Shown: piece after piece, positions 61,456 to 64,000 of the stretch | Layout: every line of letters begins with the position of its first letter | How positions within the stretch are numbered: position 1 is the stretch's first letter | From: Halomonas sp. ML-15 | GTDB lineage: Bacteria; Pseudomonadota; Gammaproteobacteria; Pseudomonadales; Halomonadaceae | Assembly: GCF_014779595.1 (NCBI RefSeq) | Contig: NZ_JACXZT010000019.1 | Coordinates: forward strand, 473,185 to 537,184 | Reading direction: 5' to 3' | Length of the DNA: 64,000 nucleotides | Program-made: the position numbers and the translations under genes | The notes under the pieces: model-generated | The model's database searches: none | What the model was told of the DNA's origin: nothing | The model's input: only the letters and a program-made list of their open reading frames with translations

Positions 61456-62488
61456 CCCCCGCGGCGGCGATACAGCCGCTGTGCCGGTGCTCAGCGTGCG
61501 CGAGCTGCGGGTCGAGTTCCCCACTCGCCACGGCACCCTGGTGGCGCTCGACAGCGTCAGCTTCGATATCGCCCCGGGCGAGGTTCTCGGCGTGGTCGGC
61601 GAATCCGGCGCCGGCAAGTCGATGACCGGCAACGCGGTGATCCAGCTGCTCGAGCCGCCGGGCCATATCGCCGGCGGCGAGGTCCACCTCGGCGCAAAGC
61701 GTATCGACAACCTCGACGAAGACGCCTTCGTGCCGCTGCGTGGCCGCCATATCGGTATGATCTTCCAGGACCCGCTGACCAGCCTCAACCCGCTGTTCTC
61801 GGTAGGCGAGCAGCTGATCGAGACGATTCGCACCCACCTGCCGCTGAACCACAAGCAGGCCCGTGAGCGGGCCCTGGAACTGCTGCGTGAGGTGGGCATC
61901 CCGGCGCCGGAGAATCGCCTCGACGCCTATCCCCACCAGTTCTCCGGCGGCATGCGCCAGCGGGTGGTGATCGCCCTGGCGCTGGCCGCCGAACCCGAGC
62001 TGGTGATCGCCGACGAGCCCACCACCGCGCTGGACGTGTCGGTACAGGCGCAGATCCTGGCGCTACTCAAGCGACTGTGCGCCGAGCGCGGCACCGCGGT
62101 GATGCTGGTCACCCACGACATGGGCGTGATTGCCGAGACCGCCGACCGGGTGGCGGTGATGTACGCCGGCCGGCTGATCGAGATCGGCCCGGTGGAGGCG
62201 GTGATCCGCGATCCCCAGCACCCCTACACCCGCGGCCTGATGGCGTCGATTCCGGGCATCGAGACCTCCCGGGAACGCCTCTACCAGATCGAGGGGTCGA
62301 TGCCGCGGCTGGCGGCAATCCCTGCTGGCTGCGCCTTCAACCCGCGCTGCCCCCACGCCGTCGAGCGCTGCCGCAGCGAGCGCCCCGAGCTGCTGCCCGC
62401 CGGCACCAGCCGCGCCGCCTGCTGGCTCCACGACCCCACTGATCCCGTCATTCCCGTTAGCGAGGAGGTCGCCGCCGATGGCCACTGA
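61430..62488 (+). CDS. dppD: Peptide ABC transporter ATPase DppD-type
   Basis: A 352-residue ATPase. Walker A GESGAGKS near residue 62, Q-loop [10 protein letters not shown] near 113, signature [10 protein letters not shown] near 170, Walker [14 protein letters not shown] near 190, and the C-terminal oligopeptide-ABC zone with the [15 protein letters not shown] iron-sulfur-like cysteine cluster near 300. Start ATG 61430 (a GTG one codon earlier is possible), within dppC. It overlaps dppF by 11 bases. Confidence 0.92.
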   Translation: MSSTPSFDSPRGGDTAAVPVLSVRELRVEFPTRHGTLVALDSVSFDIAPGEVLGVVGESGAGKSMTGNAVIQLLEPPGHIAGGEVHLGAKRIDNLDEDAFVPLRGRHIGMIFQDPLTSLNPLFSVGEQLIETIRTHLPLNHKQARERALELLREVGIPAPENRLDAYPHQFSGGMRQRVVIALALAAEPELVIADEPTTALDVSVQAQILALLKRLCAERGTAVMLVTHDMGVIAETADRVAVMYAGRLIEIGPVEAVIRDPQHPYTRGLMASIPGIETSRERLYQIEGSMPRLAAIPAGCAFNPRCPHAVERCRSERPELLPAGTSRAACWLHDPTDPVIPVSEEVAADGH

Positions 62489-63512
62489 AGCCCTTAACGC
62501 CACCGAGGGCGGCGACGTGCTGCTCGAGGCCCACGACCTGGCACGCCACTTCGATGTCTCCAAGCCGTGGCTGAATCGCGTGCTGGAGCGCAGCGACAAG
62601 CTCACTCTGAAGGCGGTGGACGGCGTCAGCTTCGCCATCCGCCGCGGCGAGACCCTGGCCCTGGTGGGCGAATCCGGCTGCGGCAAGTCCACCGTGGCGC
62701 GGCTGATCGTCGGCCTCTACGGCCTGACCCGCGGCCGGCTGCTGTTCGACGGCGAGGATATCAGCGATCTGGTCAACCGCAGCGGCAAGCAGGCCGCGGC
62801 GGTGCGCAAGCGTTTCCAGATGATCTTCCAGGACCCCTACGCCAGCCTCAATCCGCTGTGGCGGGTGGGCACCATTATCGGCGAGCCGCTGCGGGTGTTT
62901 CGTCCCGAGATGAGCGCCAGCCAGCGCCGTATCCGGGTCGGCGAGCTGCTCGAGCAGGTCGGCCTCTCGGCGATGGATATCCACCGCTACCCCCACGAGT
63001 TCTCCGGCGGTCAGCGCCAGCGCATCTCGATTGCCCGGGCGCTGGCCAACGAGCCGGAGTTCATGGTCTGCGACGAGCCGACCTCGGCGCTGGACGTCTC
63101 GGTGCAGGCGCAGATCCTCAACCTGATGCGCGACCTGCAGCGCGAGTACGGGCTGACCTACCTGTTCATCAGCCACGACATGGCGGTGGTCAAGCACATG
63201 GCCGACCGCATCGCGGTGATGTACCTCGGCCATATCGCCGAGATCGCCCCCGCCGAGCAGCTGTTCGCCACGCCGCGCCACCCCTACTCGCAGATGCTGC
63301 TAGAGGCGGTGCCGACGCTGACCGGCATGGGCAAGCAGCGCAGCGTGATCGAGGGCGAGGTGCCCAACCCGGTGCATCCCCCCTCCGGCTGCGCCTTCCA
63401 CCCGCGCTGCCCCAACGCCGATGCGCGCTGCGCGCGGGAGACGCCCAAGCTGATCGCCCACAGCGACGCCAGCGAGGTGGCCTGCCACGCCGTGGAGGAG
63501 GGGCGGATCTGA
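62478..63512 (+). CDS. dppF: Peptide ABC transporter ATPase DppF-type
   Basis: A 344-residue ATPase, partner of DppD. Walker [10 protein letters not shown] near residue 68, Q-loop [10 protein letters not shown] near 118, signature [12 protein letters not shown] near 178, Walker [14 protein letters not shown] near 197, and the C-terminal [15 protein letters not shown] cysteine cluster near 305. It ends the operon and is convergent with cysZ, with only one base between the stops. Confidence 0.92.
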   Translation: MATEALNATEGGDVLLEAHDLARHFDVSKPWLNRVLERSDKLTLKAVDGVSFAIRRGETLALVGESGCGKSTVARLIVGLYGLTRGRLLFDGEDISDLVNRSGKQAAAVRKRFQMIFQDPYASLNPLWRVGTIIGEPLRVFRPEMSASQRRIRVGELLEQVGLSAMDIHRYPHEFSGGQRQRISIARALANEPEFMVCDEPTSALDVSVQAQILNLMRDLQREYGLTYLFISHDMAVVKHMADRIAVMYLGHIAEIAPAEQLFATPRHPYSQMLLEAVPTLTGMGKQRSVIEGEVPNPVHPPSGCAFHPRCPNADARCARETPKLIAHSDASEVACHAVEEGRI

Positions 63513-63513
63513 C

Positions 63514-64000
63514 TCAGTCGGGCTGGCCGCGGTAGTGCTGGTCCCACATCAGTACCGCGCCGGCCACCGCCCCCGGCAGCAGTAAAAGGTTAGCCAGCGG
63601 CAGCCAGGTAATCAGGGTCACCAGGCCGCCGTAGCTTAGCGTCGGCCAGGGGCGCGCCCTGAGCCGACGCTGCATATCGGCAAAGCTGACCTTGTTGTTG
63701 TCCATGGGGTAGTCGAGGTAGGTAATCGCCATTACCCAGGCCGAGAACGCCGCCCACAGCAGCGGTGCCACCACGTTGAGGGCGGGGATCCAGCTGAGTA
63801 CCAGCAGCGCCGCCAGCCGCGGCAGGATATAGCCCAGCTTGACCAGTTCGCGGCCCAGCGCATCCAGCGCGGTGCGCGCCAGGCCGCGATCATCGAGGGG
63901 CTGGCGACGACAGGCGACGACTTCCACCTTGGCGGCGAGAAAGCCGTAGAAGGGCGCGGCGAGCAGGTGGGTGATCAGGGTAAAGGTGAAGAACACCATC
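63514..64000 (-). CDS. cysZ: CysZ-type sulfate transport protein (partial, N-terminus off window)
   Basis: A C-terminal portion of about 162 residues of an EI24/CysZ membrane protein (normal length about 250), running off the right edge; the Met at 63999 is internal. Landmarks: LAAPFYGFLAAKVE, LSWIPALNVVAPLLWAAFSAWVMAI (hydrophobic pair), YLDYPMDNNKVSFADMQRRL and YGGLVTLITWLPLANLLLLPGAVAGA, which fit the family. CysZ mediates high-affinity sulfate uptake for cysteine synthesis. Confidence 0.88.
   Translation of the reverse strand, partial: MVFFTFTLITHLLAAPFYGFLAAKVEVVACRRQPLDDRGLARTALDALGRELVKLGYILPRLAALLVLSWIPALNVVAPLLWAAFSAWVMAITYLDYPMDNNKVSFADMQRRLRARPWPTLSYGGLVTLITWLPLANLLLLPGAVAGAVLMWDQHYRGQPD

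Overview
The window looks like chromosomal DNA of a high-GC gammaproteobacterium of the Halomonadaceae (Halomonas or a close relative). The support is conserved gene order (gmk-rpoZ-spoT-ridA, oxyR-recG, ubiC-ubiA-phoB-phoR), pseudomonad-like versions of OxyR, PhoB and a zinc-independent DksA paralogue, and protein sequences typical of that family. This is a judgement from remembered family features; no database search was possible.

Layout. 1-7.8 kb: a YfcC-type permease running off the left edge, a scar made of two opposed gene remnants, dksA2 behind a Zur-type operator, a methyltransferase, mgtE with an elaborate leader (small upstream ORF plus a hairpin hiding the ribosome site), an XRE-cupin regulator coupled to azlCD, and a small exported protein paired with an OmpA-type protein. 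7.8-12.9 kb: a leftward chaperone-usher operon (two DUF4402 pilin-like proteins, chaperone, usher) behind a cyclic di-GMP class I riboswitch, so adhesion is probably tied to the sessile-state messenger. 13-20.8 kb: a secreted nuclease, an FMN alpha-hydroxy acid dehydrogenase, an acyl-CoA ligase overlapping a BASS transporter, and a DASS transporter. 20.9-26.7 kb: a catabolic operon (cupin dioxygenase-like protein, SDR, zinc alcohol dehydrogenase, MFS permease) behind a near-perfect sigma-54 promoter, divergent from its probable MopR/PoxR-type activator.

26.7-35.2 kb is a patchwork mobile region: an intact toxin-antitoxin pair, a decayed hsdR fragment, the 3' part of a Met-tRNA (an attachment scar), a complete IS21-family element with 48-bp ends sitting against the tail of umuD, an in-frame umuC/P-type ATPase chimera, and a visibly AT-rich segment with an inovirus Gp2-type protein, an AlpA-type regulator, a ribbon-helix-helix protein with its own palindrome and several short unexplained elements. 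No integrase is present.

35.2-64 kb is mostly core genome: proline use (putP, putA, with a terminator between), nucleotide and stringent-response genes (gmk, rpoZ, spoT, ridA), pagL lipid A deacylase, oxyR-recG, a YccS-type membrane protein, hupB, a rubredoxin reductase without an adjacent rubredoxin, ubiC-ubiA, a Pho-box-driven phoB-phoR pair, a five-gene dpp peptide importer carrying a 142-bp MITE-like repeat between dppA and dppB, and the start of cysZ at the right edge. No rRNA operon, intact tRNA gene or CRISPR array was seen.
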